DNA from: Clavulina sp. PMI_390
Taxonomy: Eukaryota; Basidiomycota; Agaricomycetes; Cantharellales; Hydnaceae
NCBI GenBank assembly: GCA_015039315.1
Contig: WIDE01000026.1
Coordinates: 253,277-317,276 of the forward strand
Length of the DNA: 64,000 nt
Direction: 5' to 3'
This document shows, one piece after another, positions 32,394 through 45,000 of the stretch (its first letter is position 1; each line of letters begins with the position of its first letter). Position numbers and translations under genes: made by a program. Below the pieces are notes generated by a model. It made no database searches. It saw only the letters and a program-made list of their open reading frames with translations, and was not told where the DNA came from.

Positions 32394-35300
32394 TTACCAG
32401 ACCTCGTCGTTGAATCGTTCCATCACCTTCGTTGTGTCCGCTGCATCTTTTTGAGCCTTCTTACGCATGTAGAAGATCGGACAGTCTTTGCTAGTACACA
32501 AGACGTCCTGTAACAAGTGAGGGTCATCAAGTCAGTACAACAGTCTTGTGGGCGGATCAGGCGGGGTCCGGCGTCCGAAAATGGCGCGAAAAGATTCCGT
32601 CCTGCTGAATGGTCCTCACATACCTGGTGGAGAGAGCCTTGGCACCGTTGGCATTGAGTCCATAGTCGGGAGAACGCAATCTGAGTCGATGATGCTTGAC
32701 CAAGCTAGTCGACACATCAGTTGTCAGTACCTCCCCTGCTGTGCTGGTGTGGCCACTCACATGTTTCTGGTAGATCTCTCCCAATCGTGGACGGCAGTTA
32801 TTACAAACCGCAGCATCTACGAAATCGATGAGAAAAGTGACCACCGGTGAGAGGGCGGGATAACGTACTAGGCCCCACACTGTTGTTAGCCTTCAGTGGA
32901 GTTTTGCACCCCAAGCAGGTCACAGTCTTCACCGCAAATTTCATCAACCCACCAACGGTCGGGGTCGCGATCTGGATTGTACGGGTGTGATCCCCGGAAA
33001 CTTTCCACCCAACCAAACCAATCAGATCCTACATCTGCGAACATTCTACAAGGTACTCACGAAGGGAATTGGCATTACTGTCGCCCATGATCGGCTCAAA
33101 GATACGAAGGAGGGGTTTAGAGAGCTGATTTTCCAGGTAGTACTTGGTATCGATCGGGATATTGTTCTCGAGAACATAGAGTGGGTCTTCAGACTTCTCA
33201 TACGCGGCCGCGCCTACGTACTCAGGTTAGTTAGGTGAACGTGATAAGAATCTAGGATACGAACCTTTGATGCCTTTGATGATAACATACGCTACACGAT
33301 CACCGAGAGTTGGGGCTGATCCGGCATCTCGAGTTTTCATCCGTTCTGCCAACTCGACGTGGGCTTGTTTCCCAGCATAATCTGTCTTCGCCAATGCTTT
33401 TGTGATCACGAGCTGCGACATATCGACTTTATTCTGGAGGAGGTCGGATATTGTCTGTTTCACGTATCTGGGGAAATCCAGTCAACTCCTGTCGAAAAGA
33501 GCAAATAGGCGCTTACTCTTCAGCACCAGCAACATCGCGCTCGATGAGCATTTTGTGGAGACAAGTTTCAATCACAGTTTGCACAAGCCGGCAGTTATCA
33601 CGTCGAACGGTCTGGTGCGACATGGCGTCAAGTTCTGTATCGCTGTGCAGATATCATGAAAACGAACCTCAATGCCCTTTGTGTCCATCTTATCATATTT
33701 TTCCGTCTTAGTCCAATAAAGACCAGCATATCGCTTCTTGCTGATAAGCAGGTACGGGAAATATACTTTTTCAAACTCTAGTTTGATTGGTTTGACGAAC
33801 TTGGCGGTGACAAGCTCTGCAGCTTCGGCTCCTGAAATTATCGTTAAGAGCTGAGATATTGGGAGAGATATAAGACGCACCAAGACGCATGACAGTCTCC
33901 AAGTCTTTTGGACCAAATTTGATCATCACTGAGTCAGTGTCGCCGTAAATCACCTCGGCATCATGCTCGTGGCCGTTGGCGATGCAATACTCAGCCTCGA
34001 CTTCCTATCAAATAACCAGAAATGAGCGATGAGTTGGACTAAACTATGGAAGGGCTGCTGGACCTTTTTAGTTTTCTCGATCATCTGTCGCCCGTAAGCC
34101 GTGACGCTTGATGAAATCGCCAGGCAAGGGAGTCTCCCAATTGTTGCCCCAGTGAAACCGTAGACAGAGTTTGCACTGATCTATTAGCAAGGCAGTGAGG
34201 CGCATAGTCATCGCTGCGCCAGGCAGGAAAAACAATACCTTGAGCGCAAGCTGGCGGCCATCCAACACGGCTCGTTTGAAGGGATCTGTCTCTTTCTTCA
34301 AATCGGCCTTGGCGCGCTTTCGTGCGGATAGCAAGTCCTCTAGAACAATGGGTAGCAGACCCTTTCGTCTGTTTTTCGTGGCAAAGAAGTCTACAAGTGT
34401 AAACTCAGCTGCATGAATAGGGAGGAGAGAAAAGCATGAACACCACTGACCGTTGTTCGGGGTCTGGACATAGTCCACGTCCTTGACGAGGTCCAGCCGC
34501 TTGATTGTGTCTGGGTCCAGAAGAGTGGTATAACAAAGATTATGGGCCATCATGATGGATGGGTATAGAGAGCTGAAGTCGAGAGTCGCAATGGGCGAGT
34601 CGTAATAGCCCTTTTTAGGCTCGATGACTGTTGCACCTTCGTACTGCTCGTCGGTGCCTGAGTCCAAGAAACATTAAACACTGCTCAGCCTCAGCCTCTC
34701 ATTGAGCGTACCTTCGCCCTTCATTGATGGGATGATATAATCCTCCGAATTCGCCTTACGGTACAGTTGGGAGATAACCTTGATCTGCTGGCCTTTGGAG
34801 AGAAGATAGTTGAACGGAACACCCGTTACACGAGCCATCTCGGTATAATTCACGAGACACATCAGCTTGTCCATCAACCGCTGGGGGAGATATGCATCCT
34901 AACATAGCATCGCGGACATTAAGGATGTCAGGAATACTCACAGCAGATTGCAGAGAGCAGGTAGGCACACCTTCAAGCAGTACACAGCCAGACGTCGCCG
35001 GCTCTCCGGAGTGCCATTCTGGAGCTCAGTGATGACACTGTGATGTACATCTTCCTTCTGTTCGCCTAGGAAATGGGCACAAACAGCGTTGAGGGTATAC
35101 GAACGAAGCTTCTGCTCGCGCTGCATATACTGGAGTAGGTCAAGCTGAAGCCGACCATCCAGCACCGTTTCTTTGCTGTCTCGCTGGCCATAGGCCTTCG
35201 ACGAAAAGTGGGTATCCTTTGTCTGAGTCTTCACGCCTGCACGAGTACTGTCAATACATGAGCCGAGTGGTATATGCTCTGTAATAACGTACCGACCAAG

Positions 35301-36770
35301 CGACCCAACTCGCAGAACTGAGCATCGACCTTGAGAGCCTGTGCTCGATCAAGAAGATATGGAAAATCGAATTGGGCAATGTTGTAGCCAATGATGACGT
35401 CCGGATCTGCTTGGACGACGAAGTTTTTCCAAGCTACCAGCATGTCAGATTCCCGTTTGTGCTCGAGGACCTGAGAACCAATGATGTGAGAACAGGTGTT
35501 GAGGGTGAAGACATTGCGAATGAACGGCTGGCTTTCGCCTGATAGGGGAGAGGGTTAGCGGGACGACTCAAGAGATTCAATGGTGGCTTACATACCCTGG
35601 CGAGTGACCATATTTGCGATCTGGATGACAGGATCCTGGTCAGGTTCGGGGAAGATCCCTTTCCGACCCGCGCATTCGATATCAAAGCTCAGGATGCGGA
35701 GAGGCGCAATCTTGGACCATTCTCCCTCTGGAGCATGAGATACGAAGGCATCCCAACGCATCTCCAGCTCAATCTGACTGGTTGAGATTTTTCGCCCTGA
35801 CTTAAGCTGATATTTCCCCGCGGGGACCTCGATCCAGTTCATCCCAACAACCTAAGGAAGGAACATTGGTGCCTCTCAGCGAGAGTAATAATCTGAATGG
35901 CACGGACCTGGGCGTCGATCATGAACCGGAGAGTGTAGGCAATGTTGGATTCGTAGGTGGTTACAGGTTCGGGGAAAAGATCTAAACCGAGCTCGCCTCT
36001 TTCGAAGAGGCCGCGGACTTTAGGTAGCGTCCTCTGATCACAGATGGTAAGTTTGATGAAGAGTGGCTTGCTGTCTCCGCGGTAACCCCACAAGCTCCGC
36101 TTCTTGAGCATCTCTATGCTCTCCACCGCTCCCGGGTCGAGTAGCTGGTTATTAATATGGGTTTTGAGGCGTTCAATATCCTCTACCACGAAACCTCGAG
36201 GTACCGAGACATAAAAGTATGGGAGGAAATCGGTGATGACTGCAAGGACGCTGTGGCCAGCCTGAAATATGACGTGAAGTAAGTGGGATATACCGGAGTC
36301 AATAACGTTTTACACACTTCTGTCACTCCAAACATGCGTAGTCGTGGAGCGGCTCCAGTATGGGGCGCCTCTTCGACATCGGTTTGCTGGAAGACTAAGA
36401 AGTTGGTGAGGATAGGTCAGCAGTCGAAGTGCTGTAGGATCGAAAACGTACTGATGCTGTCTCGATCTGGATCAATTCGAGGCAATGCTGGTCGTGCCCA
36501 TTGAAGTGCACCACCTTCGGAGGCTGGGGATGGGGAGGCCAGGCACAAACACGCTGAGTCAACTCACGAGCAGGTAAAGAACCAGCGACACTCACCTGCA
36601 TCACCAGATTCATCCTTGAGCTTCTCGAGCGTCTCTACAAACGAAGATGATTTGACATTTTGACTACTCGAAACCGTCAGTTGGCGTTCGACTCTTCGCT
36701 TCTTGGGCTGAGGCTCCAACGAGTGGTCTGGATCAGTCCTTGGGCTATCAAGGTGGTGAGCACGCGACAT
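32394..36770 (-). CDS. POL3: DNA polymerase delta catalytic subunit
   Basis: Family B replicative polymerase of the lagging strand, nuclear. Start 36770 ([11 protein letters not shown]) leads into a basic nuclear-localisation-like PKKRRVERQ. The 3'-5' exonuclease has Exo[19 protein letters not shown] and Exo[20 protein letters not shown]. Polymerase motifs are [21 protein letters not shown] (motif A), [12 protein letters not shown] motif B split by introns, [14 protein letters not shown] (motif C) and [24 protein letters not shown]. Downstream are [23 protein letters not shown] sequence and the cysteine modules [18 protein letters not shown] (CysA) and [19 protein letters not shown] (CysB, the iron-sulphur site). 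The last exon ends [10 protein letters not shown] at 32394. Roughly fifteen introns. It is divergent from the TMEM14-family gene, 157 bp away. Confidence 0.97.
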
Positions 36771-36927
36771 CCTGTTTTATATACGCGTGCGACACGTACT
36801 GGACGTTTTCTTTTGTGCTAGGAGATGACATTGGACGCGGTCAAGGTATCGCAGGCTTGACGCGAGGTGGTCGTGGGAACCAGATCCGTGACAAACTACA
36901 CCAAACTGTGACCCTCCTACTCTCATC
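36771..36927. promoter_or_regulatory. Divergent promoter with ACGCG motifs (MCB-like)
   Basis: 157 bp between the start codons of polymerase delta (-) and the TMEM14-family gene (+). A full ACGCGT palindrome is at 36783-36788, and ACGCG cores are at 36835-36839 and 36860-36864. ACGCGT is the MluI cell-cycle box bound by MBF, which drives G1/S expression of replication genes in yeasts. Use of the same control in this fungus is inference. Confidence 0.5.
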
Positions 36928-37580
36928 ATGGTGCGCTGCTCGATATGCTTTCGCTTCAAGCTGGGCTGACGTGATTGCAGTCGGGACATCCAGCATTAAC
37001 TATGGTGTGTGAATTGTATTAGCTCCCTCGTCTTACTCATCGAATAATAAACGGAAATCTCTCAGGCCGTGATAGCTTTGGTTGGGGGCGTGGCAGGATT
37101 CGCCCGGAAGCGTTCTATTCCGTCCCTAGTAGCAGGGGTAAGCCTATTGCTCGGTTTTTACTAGACTGCTCCCTGAAACATGACCTATCATATGGCTGGA
37201 CAATGCTCTAGACCGCGGTTGGTGGATTGTACCTCGCGTCATACCGCCAAATCGTCACCGGTGGACCGAATGGCTATGAAGGAGCTTTTGGTAAGGGCCT
37301 CCTATTATATCGACTGGATATTCCAGATGATGCCACCCTTTAGCTAACCGAGCACTTCCTATGTTTTCAGCTGCTTCTGCTCTTCTGCTCGTTTCGTCGC
37401 TCCCTAGAGTTGCTAAAGGTCCTGTCCCTCTGACGCTAACAGGTATGCCACTTCTATTCCTCCCTGCTCCCGATTTGACCCGTTGTTGTGTGGCCCTCAC
37501 ACGACCTCCCTCCCCACCCAGTCACTTCGGCTATGGCGGCAGCCTACTACGGGAAAACCCTGTACGATTTCCGCCAGTAA
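36928..37580 (+). CDS. TMEM14 family (UPF0136) small membrane protein
   Basis: Six coding exons: 36928-36930, 36981-37004, 37066-37137, 37212-37290, 37371-37442 and 37522-37580. They sum to 309 nt, exactly 102 codons plus stop. The protein starts MSGHPALTMAVIALVGG and has the family landmarks GFARKRSIPSLVAG, GGLYLASYRQ, NGYEGAF, ALLLVSSLPRV and TSAMAAAYYGKTLYDFRQ. Four hydrophobic helices fill most of its length, as in human TMEM14A/C, which lie in mitochondrial or ER membranes; TMEM14C is linked to porphyrin transport. The start is set by the family N-terminus GHPALTM, which places the ATG alone in the first coding exon and the next seven codons plus an internal ATG in a 24-nt exon. If that splicing failed, translation could start at the internal ATG of exon 2. 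Confidence 0.88.
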
Positions 37581-38046
37581 TCTACAAATTTCAATGTACT
37601 TTCTGCGTTCCGTACATGTTTAAATTCCTAATCCCCCAACTGTTCAATCCTATGCCTGAGTGAGGGATTGAATGTGCCCAAGTAACCATGTCCCACGATT
37701 CTCGATGACAGCAGAGCATAACATCACCTCCACAGCTTCACCTACCCCTTCGCTAGCCTTCACAAAAAGCGAGCTCACGACTACTCCACCGTATCATAAG
37801 ACTCCACGATCTAATTGCACCGGCTAGCTATCTACCCCTGACGCACGACACACCTAACCCCACCAAGGCGAATTTCGCTACCGATCCCTCACAAGAGCAA
37901 ACCTGGTATGCACACCGTTACTTCTGTGGGGTATGCTACTGGCTTATCACCCCTTCATACTTCCTCCTCATTTTCTGGTGCATTCAACTAACTATATAGT
38001 GACCCTGTGGTCCACTTTTCACCACTCCCTACCTTCAAAAAGCACC
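37581..38046. other. Intergenic, 5' region of the cap-binding gene
   Basis: 466 bp between two plus-strand genes. C/A-rich with many CACC and CTACC runs; probably the promoter and 5'UTR of the eIF4E-like gene. No gene or named site seen. Confidence 0.5.
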
Positions 38047-38950
38047 ATGTCTGGCCACTCATACTTCTCAAACCAATCACAACGCTTTTCATCTTCAGCG
38101 ACAAACCAATCACCTGCTCATACAACATCGAGCAATGGTAATGGCGGTAGCATAGGAACGAATGGCCCAAGCGCCTCAGAGACCATCGCTCGTCCCACCC
38201 GACAAATGTCACGTTCACGACTATCGCTCTCGGTAGCCACTGAGAAGGATGGGAATGGGCGAATTTCGCCTGCTTCAGAGCTGCCCCGGTCGGTCCATCC
38301 TCTGAGGTCAACGTGAGTACTCTACTCATTTGCTCTCTTGATCGTCCTGCCCTGAGTAGTATCATTGATTCCATAGATGGGTCTTCTGGTATCGCCAACA
38401 ACGGGGAGGCAAGGTTGTGAATTACGAAGAAGGGATTAAGCAGATTGGTTTTTTCTCTTCGGTAACTCGAATGATTCGCCCACCGAGGGAAACTCATCTC
38501 AATAGCTCGTCCCCACAATAGGTTGAGAACTTTTGGGCACTCTGGACGCATTTAAGCCCACCCAGCACTCTTCAAGCGACAACCGATTATATTGTTTTCC
38601 ACGACGACGTCAAGCGTCCTGTATGGGAAGACCCCTACAACAGAGATGGCGGGAAATGGATCATTCGACTGAAGAAAGGTATCGCAGATCGCCTTTGGGA
38701 GGACTTGGTCTTGGCAGTCGTTGGAGATCAATTCGACGACCAGGATCGGGTGTGTGGATGTGTGCTGAGCGTGCGCTCGCAAGAGGATATCATGAGTGTG
38801 TGGCATCAGGACGAGAGTGATAGCGCCGCGAAGGAACGCATCAAGTTTGTCGTGATCTCTGCTCTCCACCTGAATGACCCTGCTTATAACACCGAATACC
38901 CTTCAGGGAAACCATCAAACGCTGCTTGTCTTTGGGATCCAAAACTGTGA
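38047..38950 (+). CDS. eIF4E family cap-binding protein, 4EHP/eIF4E2-like
   Basis: Three exons, 38047-38312, 38377-38461 and 38522-38950, give 259 residues. The first 85 residues are Ser/Thr/Asn-rich and disordered. The eIF4E fold follows: WVFWYRQQRGGKVVNYEEGI, IGFFSSVENFWALWTHLSPP, DYIVFHDDVKRPVWEDP, GGKWIIRLKKG, DRLWEDLVLAVVGDQF and VCGCVLSVRSQEDIMSVWH. The spacing YEEGIKQIGFFSSVE and HLSPPSTLQATTDY resembles 4EHP/eIF4E2 more than canonical eIF4E1. Such proteins bind the mRNA cap but usually not eIF4G and often repress translation. The WED tryptophan-glutamate that holds the methylated guanine is present. Assignment to class II rather than class I is from memory of family patterns. Confidence 0.88.
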
Positions 38951-40065
38951 TGGAATACAAAACGAATAATGGTGAGTGAACGCTCTGCTTCGGAGCTCCA
39001 AGCATGCTGAGATCCTTTTGGTTTTTCTGTTTATTAGATAGTTTACATGACAAGAGCAGCTTCAGGACGATAGGGGCAGAAAAAGTGGAACAACCTATAT
39101 AATCTTTTCCTCGGCCACTCCTCGCAGGATCACGAGATCATGCGAGGAGTTTGGTCCTTCGCTGTAATGGATCCACTTTCAACCGAATCATCGCCTCGAT
39201 GCCGGTTCTTCAGATCTTGAATTCCAGTTTGTCGGTTAGCTTACGGCATGCATAACTCAAACGGGAATAGGGCTTTCTCACAATTGCAGATGTGAATCCC
39301 TACGCTTACGGCGCTTGTACGTGATTATATATAGCTGCCAGTCTTGACTGCAATGCCAACCAACGTGTGTGAGCCAACAAACTTTTCGACCTGAGCCTCT
39401 GAGACCGTTGGACGACAGTTTCCACCCCTCAGGAGCTATGATGCAGAGGAGCCCTCATCGTAGGAAGGCCCTCCATGAATAACCCCAAGAGCTTGTTCCT
39501 CGTTGCAGGGATCGAGGTCCAGTATCTGTTGCACCCTTGTGCGAGTATCGCGTTATCCTCAGAGCCGCTGATGACAGCAAGTTTACGAGAGGGTGTGCCG
39601 TAAGAGAAAAGTCCATATCGGGGCATTCGGCACTGCTGGCTTACACACTCGGCAGCGTTCAAGTGCAGCCGTTATCACGCGGGTGACCACTCGTTGACGG
39701 CTCCGAACTGTGGTATCTAAGCGCCTATAGTGATCCTGAAGGAGGCTGCGGTCATCGTCACTTCAGACACCTCTTTTACTACCCTTCTTTGAGTAAATTT
39801 ATCGAGGTCGGGATCCAGTACTCCTCCAGCACTCTTTGGCGGGCTCGTGAATCACAGCATAAGAGCCTCGCCCTCCAGCAGAGTCTCCAAATTTTATGGA
39901 TGCGCCGCCTGGGGATCATCTCGTCATTATCGGCTCGTATAAAGCTCCCTAATCTACCACTACGGAAGCCTCTACTCTTTCGGACCTCCATTCGTTTCGA
40001 GTTTGCGGTCTGAACTACGTTCCGCTTCCGTCGCCCGCCATCGCCGAGCCTTACGAGCACCCCTC
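38951..40065. other. 1.1 kb region with no gene recognised
   Basis: Lies between two plus-strand genes. Only short, dissimilar open frames on both strands. The right end, just before 40066, should be the promoter of the PQ-loop gene. Nothing else could be supported. Confidence 0.4.
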
Positions 40066-41504
40066 ATGCCATACAATCCGAAAGCAGAGAATGGTAAGCG
40101 CCTACGTGCACATCACACCTCTCTTCCACGAATCTTTCCACTCAAAACTTCTCCAAGTATTGGGCACGATCGGTACTGTTTTGTGGTCAGGCCAAATTCT
40201 TCCGCAGGTGAGAACCTAGCCTAGCCCGATCCTAGACACTTCGTAAACATTTGATGCCCCGATAGATATGGAAGAGCTGGAGAGAAAAATCCACGGAAGG
40301 ACTTTCGGCATCTCTCATGTAAGTTAACAGCAGAGAATCTCAGGCTACCAGACTTATACATCTCCATGCTTCAAGGTTCATATGGGCGACATCGGCAGTT
40401 TTCCTAGGTGGGCGCTCTTTTCTTGTCGGCCTCTTTCCCTCATTTCTGACTGCGTGTTTCGCTGTAGGGGTATATAATATCGTCCAAGTACGTATGAAGC
40501 TAGTGCCGCCAGCCTCTCACCTTCATCCACGGCCTCATATGCGTCCTATCCTCTCTAGGATATCAATATACCTCTAATAGTCCAGCCGCAGCTTTTCGGA
40601 GCTTTAGCAGCGCTTTCTTGGGTCCAGGTATGGGTATTTCTTACTGATGCTTATCATCCACGAGCATCGGTGTTCACTTTACCTAGTGTCTATACTATAG
40701 CGATAAGCTAACAAAGAGAACATGCATCGCAATATATCTGACATATATCGCTATATTTGTGGCCATCGAGGCTGGAGCCAGTATCGCTCTCAGAGCCCAT
40801 CAGGTCTGTAAAATAATCTTGTATCCGTGGTACTTCCAGTAGAGGCTGAAATTTCTCTCGCCTGCAGGAAGATGCTGCTAGCCACAGCGCTACCAAATTC
40901 TTTGGAATTTCCAGTGCTGTCTTAGTTTCCGTGGGTTTGATGTATGTTTATCTCCCCGTTTCTGTTGCACGAACCTACAGCCGTCGTTTTTAGCCCGCAG
41001 TATATTGAAATATACCGACTCAAGGAAGTCATCGGTACGTTGCCAGCGTTCACAACTTTAATTTCTTTCTCATTCGGTTCGCTACATTGACAGGGATCTC
41101 GCTTCTATTCATGGCCGTCGACATGGGTGGTGGCGTGTTCTCGGTCTTGTCGCTCATCTTTCGCGAATCGTTTGATGTTACCGCGAGCATAACCTACATC
41201 GCCGTTGTAGTATGTCCTCCTATCTGTGGTGCTTCTAATTTATTAACTCATGTGTGTCTGAAAAATGCAGGTTCTCGATGGAGTAGTAGTCGTGTGCGCC
41301 CTTATCCTAAATCCTCGGGCAAAGCGACGGCGGGCCAGCGACATGGAATCGCTACCAGAAAAATCAGTTGATGGTGGAGAAGCTATACAACCTCCCCGTG
41401 CCAGTGTGGACGTCAAGCATGCATCGCTCAAGAGCAACGCGAAAAGCCCGATCTCTGCATCACCGAATCAACCTACATCCAGCATTGAAGAAGTTATCCC
41501 ATAG
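40066..41504 (+). CDS. PQ-loop repeat membrane protein
   Basis: Eleven small exons join in frame. The N-terminus is MPYNPKAEN, then VLGTIGTVLWSGQILPQIWK followed by SWREKSTEGLSASLMFIW, the first PQ-loop. Helices continue with DINIPLIVQPQLFGALAALSWVQ, CLYYSDKLTKRT, CIAIYLTYIAIFVAIEAGAS. The second PQ-loop is VGLIPQYIEIYRLKEVIGISL, then FMAVDMGGGVFSVLSLIF and ITYIAVVVLDGVVVVCALIL. Seven membrane helices are expected, as in vacuolar/lysosomal cationic amino-acid exporters and the fungal PQ-loop proteins; the substrate here is unknown. The C-terminal 70 residues are Ser/Pro/Lys-rich and cytosolic-looking. Exon 5 (40468-40487) is only 20 nt. The start at 40066 gives the shortest N-terminus consistent with the family. 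Confidence 0.9.
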
Positions 41505-42031
41505 TCCCTGTTACCACACCCTTTATCCGGCACCGCACGGCCTCTGCATCTTTGCTCTAACTGTATCCTAGATTTGCTTGACTCAAGTAGTACATTACTC
41601 CTCATACAATCAGCCACCGCATCAACTCAAGGGTTCGAAATATTGGCTACAAAAAACTCTCCATTCTAGTTCTACTCTCAATACAGGAATTGGCGTGAAG
41701 TACCTTCGCAGTCACCAACAAAATTTGCTATTACACGTAAATTTACCTAACATCATAGTGTATAAAGGGGATAGGAAAGGAACATAGAGCTATGAACATA
41801 AACAAAATGCAAAATCTTAGGATCGAGCAAACAATCAAAATGGTCGTGTATGAGAGAATGAGAGAGAGCAGAAAGGGGATAGAGCATGCGCGCGTGCCAA
41901 TATGGGCAGAGCAGAAAGATTCGGGTATCTGGCTAAAAGTGTGAGGTGATAGAGTGATTATGAAAGGAAGAAAGTTTGAGGGGATGAGCAAGTGGGAATA
42001 TATGTACGAGGGGAGCTGAGAAGAATGATGT
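41505..42031. other. Convergent 3' region between the PQ-loop gene and the AspRS-DUF2156 gene
   Basis: 527 bp between two facing stop codons. It should contain both 3'UTRs. An AG-rich stretch runs on the plus strand near 41840-41960. No gene seen. Confidence 0.5.
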
Positions 42032-45000
42032 CTAATGCGACTTGACCGACTCCATAATTGCGTTGATCCCGCTGAACCCAAGCCCATGTGGGGGATAACA
42101 GATAAAGAGTGAGTCTTCTGCCGTGCCAAATTGCTCGCTAAAAAATAATTGATCGATGTCAGCAATACTGACCACGAGACATGTAGGGGCTGACGGAAAG
42201 TGTAAAAAGTGGGATGCATACCGGAAGTGCGACTTTCTGGTCAGTCCAAAAGTCTTGGAGATGCCCTTGTATACATCAGCAAGGATGCGGCCCCTAATGT
42301 TCCCAATGCCGTTGATCGCTTCGAACGATTCCTTGGCACCAGCACCAAAGGTAGCTGTCTTAACGCCTGCCTCAGCCATCTTGCGCAGCGCAGTGGTGAC
42401 CATGAGTTCGGAAGTACCATTGGGCGCTCCAGGGAACATTAGAGACCACTTGATTTGGAAACCGTGCTCGGGTGATAGCTGGTGTAGAACAATCACTCCA
42501 CATGCCTAGTGCACAGTTTCCACGTCAATAGCTGAATGGTACGCCTTGGAAGCGGAGAAGAATGTCGCAATGAGGTAAAAATGCTCACCTTCTGTTCTGA
42601 ATTTCTCGCGACAAAGTATGTGCGGTGTTGAACGTCGCTCCAAGGGCGCAGGTTAGTCGTATGGATCTGTGCACCCGTTCGACCCTCCATCCACGCCCTC
42701 ATACCCTCGTCCAACTCATTCCTCAGCTCCTCAGAGATGGGACCTTCCACGATCTTTACCGTGACTCCCGCGCTTTCCGCTTGGCGTATCTTCTTCTCCA
42801 GATGCTTGTTGTCCATCGTCTCAACCTTGGCTGGCATGACGCGCTGTTCCGATGTGACTGCTAGGGCTCTCCAGTTGTGCTCGCGGACTAGCGCCGACTC
42901 GGTGCGCTCATCCGCGTTGGCCCAAATGACGCCAAGCTTACGTTCATTCTTCGCCCATATGACATAGGCGCGAACAACCTCGGAGAGAGCCTCAGGTGGA
43001 CAGAGCGGAGGACCCCACGTCACCGCGTGCTGCTTGGCGTCGACAAAGCCTACCGCGAAACCCGTAGGCTCGTGCCGCCATATCTCGTACTCCTTGTCTG
43101 TCCAGGCCGTGTTGGTGCTATCACCGAAGCTCGCGATGAGATCCTCAAGCCGCGGATGGATCCCTTGCTTATACATGGGGTCCTTGGAGAGCACGTTTGG
43201 CTCGTCAAAGTTCGCGATCCCACTCGGAACAGGCAGCTTGATCGCTTTGAGAGGTGCATTGGGGTCGACAGGGAACGAACGTGGATCGCGAGGAATGAGG
43301 GTGGAATTGCGGATGTTGCCTAACTTGAGGAAGAGCATGACAAGGCGCTCGAGGCCAATTCCGCCACCAGCATGAGGAGGCATAGCGAATTGGAAGGCTT
43401 CGAGGTATTCTTTCATGGTCGATGGATCGACGTTATGAGCTTCGAGTGATGCTTCGAGTGCGTCTGCCGAGTGCAGTCGCTGGCCACCAGAGAGAATCTC
43501 TTCGCCGCGGACAAAAATGTCGAAGGCGTTGGAATACTTGGGATCGTCAGCATCAGGCATGGTGTAGAAGGGGCGAACAGCGGAAGGGAACTTGTCGAGA
43601 ATGTAGTAGTCTGTGTTTGAGTCAACCATATTAGACGAGCGCAGAGACGACAAAAAGAAAAGCAGATTAGCCACTGCATTATAGTATTATGACCAAAGAA
43701 ATGGTAGGAATAGACCACGCACCGGTGTTGTATTTCTCCTTGACCAATTGTCCAAGCCTCACTTCCGCCCTGGTGCTGAGATCCTCCATCTCTCCACCAT
43801 TTTCCTTGACGCTTTCCTCGGTCTCGCCTTCATCCATATACCCACTCTCCCTCAGCATGCGCACGCCCTCTACAAACGTGAGCACGACGGTCTTCTCAGG
43901 GAAAACCAGGTCATCATGTGGATATTGGGCCTTTACTGCATCCAACTCCTTGCGATTCTGCTTCTGCACAGTGCGGAACATGTGCTTGAGCATGCCGTCA
44001 ATCACGTCCATCGCCTCATGATAGTCCAGATCAATCGCCATCTCGATGTCCAGGCCCGTAAACTCGCACAGATGGCGGTGCGTGTTAGAGTGTTCGGCGC
44101 GGAACACAGGCCCAATCTCGTACACTCGTCCAAAATCAGCACCAATGCACATCTCTTTAGCAAGTTGGGGAGACTGCGCGAGCGTCGCGGTACGGCGGAA
44201 GTAATCAACGTGGAACACGGAAGCCCCAGATTCGGACGCGCCTTGCTGCAGCTTGGCGGAGTGAATTTCTGTAAAGTCGCGCGCATCGAGGAAGGAACGC
44301 GCTGCACGTGAAAACGCAGCGACGAGACGGAAGATTGCGTGAGCATGTGGAGTCTGCAATGCCCAAAATTAATTGCAAGCTCAGTGGTCGTAATCGCCAT
44401 TCGCAAGTGGAGCAGGCTCAGAAACATACCCTCAACCCGAGCGCTCGATGTTCCAGCACCAGCGCCTGACCCACACGGGGGGCACTAGCGCCAGGAGTTC
44501 CCTTTGAACCCTTCGAATCGGATGTCTGAGATTCCTCACTAATTGATTTGGCGCTGGACGCCGCTGCCGCAGCTGGAGGGTGGGGACTGGCCGCGCGAGA
44601 TGGGGGTGGTAGCTAAAACAGATAGATATAAGTGTCCACGTTTATCATACCAAAATAAACCAAAGAGAGGAACATTGAATCGGAAAGAATCGCTCACATC
44701 GGCAGAGTTGATAGGAGGGTATGTTGCCTGCGCCACATTGAATGGTGGGCGTCGAGTGACCTGACTAAGGACAAGAATCCGATAAACTTCAATCTCGGCA
44801 CCATGCACGTTTGCACTGCGTACGACAGCCTGCTCGCCGCCAGAGTCCTCGCGGGGGCTTTGCACACGCCCCTCGACGAGCACGAGAGTCTCGAGCGGCA
44901 GCTTCTCCGCCCAGCGCACCATTTGCTCGTCTACGCCACTGTCGCCCTCGCGGACGAGGCACCCTAGCTCAGCCTGAGTGTTTGTTCCCTTGATGGCTGG

